Positions 62,408 through 64,000 of a stretch of 64,000 nt of DNA are shown here, in pieces (position 1 is the first letter of the stretch; each line of letters opens with the position of its first letter). Position numbers and translations under genes: made by a program. The notes beneath the pieces were generated by a model. It worked only from the letters and a program-made list of their open reading frames with translations. It did not search any database and had not been told where the DNA came from. Source of the DNA: Nonomuraea sp. NBC_00507. GTDB taxonomy: Bacteria; Actinomycetota; Actinomycetes; Streptosporangiales; Streptosporangiaceae. The DNA lies in NCBI RefSeq assembly GCF_036013525.1, contig NZ_CP107853.1, positions 4,278,001 through 4,342,000 of the forward strand, given 5' to 3'.

Positions 62408-63580
62408 ATGTCGTTGAGATCCGCTGTGCTCGTGGCCGGATTCATCCTGGCCGCGCTCAACCTGCGGCCCGCCATCGCGGGCGTCTCCCCGCTTCTCGAC
62501 GAGATCATGAACGATGTCGGCCTCTCGCCCGCGGGCGGTGGCGCGATCACCACGGTCATGGTGATCTGTCTGGGCGTGTTCGGCCCGGTCGCGCCGCTGC
62601 TCGCGCGGCGCATCGGGCTCGACCGCATGCTGCTGGCCGGGCTGCTCGTCATCGCCTCAGGCGTCGCGCTGCGCGCTCTCGGCGGCGCGCCGGTGCTCTA
62701 CCTCGGCTCCGCCCTGGCCGCCACCGCGATCGCCGCCATGAACGTGGCCATGCCCGCCGTGGTCAAGCAGCACTTCCCGCTCCGGATCAACCTGATGACC
62801 GGCGTCTACGTGTCCGCAGTGGTGGCCGGCGCCGCCACCGCCTCCGCCGTGATGATCCCCCTCGAGCACGCCACCGGGTACGGCTGGCGCGGCGTCTCGG
62901 CGCTCCTGGCCGTGCCCGCCCTGCTCGCGGCGCTGCTCTGGCTGCCCCAGGCCCTCGCCAAGCAGGCCGGAGCGCAGAACGGGCCCAGGCCGATCGGCAT
63001 GGTCCTGCGCAGCCGCGTGACCTGGTACGTCACCGCCCTCATGGGTCTGCAGTCGCTCACCTTCTACGTCGTCCTGGCCTGGCTACCGACGATCTTCCTG
63101 GACCACGGCCTCCCCGCCGACCAGGCGGGCTACCTGCTCAGCCTCACGAACCTGGTCCAGGTCGCCACCGCGCTCGCGGTCCCGGTGCTGGCCGGGCGGC
63201 GGGCCTCGCAGGTGCCGTACGTGGTCGGGGCGGGCCTGCTGACCGTGGCCGGTTACCTCGGCGTGCTGCTGGCCCCGTTGGCCGCGCCGTGGTTGTGGAT
63301 GATCGTGCTCGGCGTCGGCCAGGGCGCGTCCTTCGCGCTCGCGCTGCTCATCATCGCCCTGCGACCGGCCGACCCCGCCACGGTGACCGCGTTGTCGGCC
63401 GTGGCCCAGTCCGTCGGGTATGTGATCGCGGCACTGGGGCCGATGATGTTCGGGCTCCTGCGGGAGGTCTCCGGCGGCTGGTCGGTGCCCTTGATCGCGG
63501 TGCTGGGGGTGCTGGCGGTGCAGATCTTGGCTGGCTGGTTCGCCGGCCGCCCTGCTACTTTAGGTAAGGCTAACCTTTAG
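62408..63580 (+). CDS. MFS transporter, CynX/NimT (cyanate/nitroimidazole) type
   Basis: 390 residues, about twelve spans. It begins LVAGFILAALNLRPAIAGVS, the hallmark of the CynX/NimT group, and contains YGWRGVSALLAVPALLAALLWLP and SLTFYVVLAWLPTIFLDHGL. Substrate unknown. The last three codons and the stop lie inside the iron box for the next gene. Divergent from and probably repressed by the LacI protein. Confidence 0.9.
   Translation: MSLRSAVLVAGFILAALNLRPAIAGVSPLLDEIMNDVGLSPAGGGAITTVMVICLGVFGPVAPLLARRIGLDRMLLAGLLVIASGVALRALGGAPVLYLGSALAATAIAAMNVAMPAVVKQHFPLRINLMTGVYVSAVVAGAATASAVMIPLEHATGYGWRGVSALLAVPALLAALLWLPQALAKQAGAQNGPRPIGMVLRSRVTWYVTALMGLQSLTFYVVLAWLPTIFLDHGLPADQAGYLLSLTNLVQVATALAVPVLAGRRASQVPYVVGAGLLTVAGYLGVLLAPLAAPWLWMIVLGVGQGASFALALLIIALRPADPATVTALSAVAQSVGYVIAALGPMMFGLLREVSGGWSVPLIAVLGVLAVQILAGWFAGRPATLGKANL
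63560..63578 (+). promoter_or_regulatory. Iron box (IdeR/DtxR operator) before the FhuF-like gene
   Basis: TTAGGTAAGGCTAACCTTT matches the 19-bp consensus at 16 positions. It overlaps the end of the upstream MFS coding region and lies 18 bases before the next start. Confidence 0.88.
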
Positions 63581-63596
63581 GGGAGGGTGTTCCAGC

Positions 63597-64000
63597 GTGC
63601 TGACCGAGGCGCTCCAGCGTTTGGCCGACGGGCGCGGCGGGGTGATCGGGGTCGAGCCCGGCCTCGTCGTCGAGCCGGACCCGAGCTGGACGCCGGTCGC
63701 GGAGTTGCTGCGGGAGCCGTACCCGCTGCTGGACGGGCTGATCGACGAGACGGCCGGGCGCTGGAACGCGCCACGCCACGTCGGCGCGGCGTTGTTCTGG
63801 AAGACCTTCGCCTACTGGCACACGTTGCCGATGGCGCTCGGCTGGGCGCTGGACCGGCGGGTGCCGATCATGCGGTTGCCGGAGACCTATTTCAAGCCGT
63901 CCGGCGCCGGGGTGACGATCGCCGCCACCCGCGTGACGTGGGACTCGGGCGCGGGAGCCATCCGTGAGGCGCTGGCGGAGTCGCAAGAACCCCTGGTCCA
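63597..64000 (+). CDS. FhuF-like ferric-siderophore reductase, N-terminal part
   Basis: 134 residues are seen and the frame runs off the window. HVGAALFWKTFAYWHTLPMA and RLPETYFKPSGAGV fit the N-terminal half of actinobacterial FhuF-like (2Fe-2S) iron reductases, which release iron from imported siderophores. The diagnostic C-terminal cysteine motif lies outside the window, so the assignment leans on this pattern and on the iron box. GTG start with GGGGAGGG upstream. A GTG at 63587 leads into another frame with no family features. Confidence 0.65.
   Translation, partial: MLTEALQRLADGRGGVIGVEPGLVVEPDPSWTPVAELLREPYPLLDGLIDETAGRWNAPRHVGAALFWKTFAYWHTLPMALGWALDRRVPIMRLPETYFKPSGAGVTIAATRVTWDSGAGAIREALAESQEPLV

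Overview
High-GC actinomycete chromosome. Gene content, frequent GTG/TTG starts, IdeR-type iron boxes, a SigR-like ECF factor, SMC/FtsY with a small coiled-coil gene, and many regulator/transporter pairs fit Streptosporangiales (a Nonomuraea-like genome is my best guess; this is inferred from protein character, not from a search).

Layout. 1-8.4 kb is conserved housekeeping: thiD (cut by the left edge), rpmB, a DAK2/FakA-like protein, recG, rsmD, coaD, a YceD protein, rpmF and rnc. 8.4-17.3 kb continues the conserved block: mutM, acylphosphatase, small coiled-coil protein, smc, ftsY. A divergent MFS/LysR pair interrupts it. 17.4-19.2 kb holds a 24-codon gene with a good ribosome-binding site just ahead of a TPR protein, a possible small-peptide cassette. 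19.3-23.2 kb is a siderophore ABC importer (two FecCD permeases and ATPase, with a divergent lipoprotein) around two iron boxes. 23.2-31.5 kb is mixed: a cysteine synthase/desulfhydrase-like PLP enzyme, an orphan SigR-like sigma factor, a MEDS/HATPase regulator, a DMT transporter with XRE-cupin regulator, a polysaccharide deacetylase, a DUF2461 protein and typA.

31.7-36.2 kb contains two shortened adenylate-forming (ANL) N-terminal-domain proteins around a large LuxR-type ATPase regulator, then an alpha/beta hydrolase. A third shortened ANL protein lies at 49.5 kb. The two longer ones lack the ATP-binding P-loop and all three lack the catalytic C-terminal domain. All three have a TAnnnT box 6-7 bases before the ATG, as in leaderless mRNAs. 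36.4-49.2 kb is accessory: aldehyde dehydrogenase, large secreted M14 carboxypeptidase, secreted coiled-coil protein, GH1 glucosidase/TetR, a 31-bp tandem repeat array, aldo/keto reductase/MerR, a class B penicillin-binding protein with altered SxN and KTG motifs, and an ABC exporter.

50.3-59.1 kb is one long leftward sugar or polyol operon, tightly overlapped: SorC-type regulator, then lipoprotein, ATPase, permease, two different FGGY kinases, histidine phosphatase and 2-hydroxyacid dehydrogenase. 59.1-64 kb holds an MFS/winged-helix pair, a LacI/CynX-type MFS pair with palindromic operators, and, behind another iron box, the start of a FhuF-like ferric-siderophore reductase cut by the right edge. 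The window thus carries at least two probable IdeR targets.
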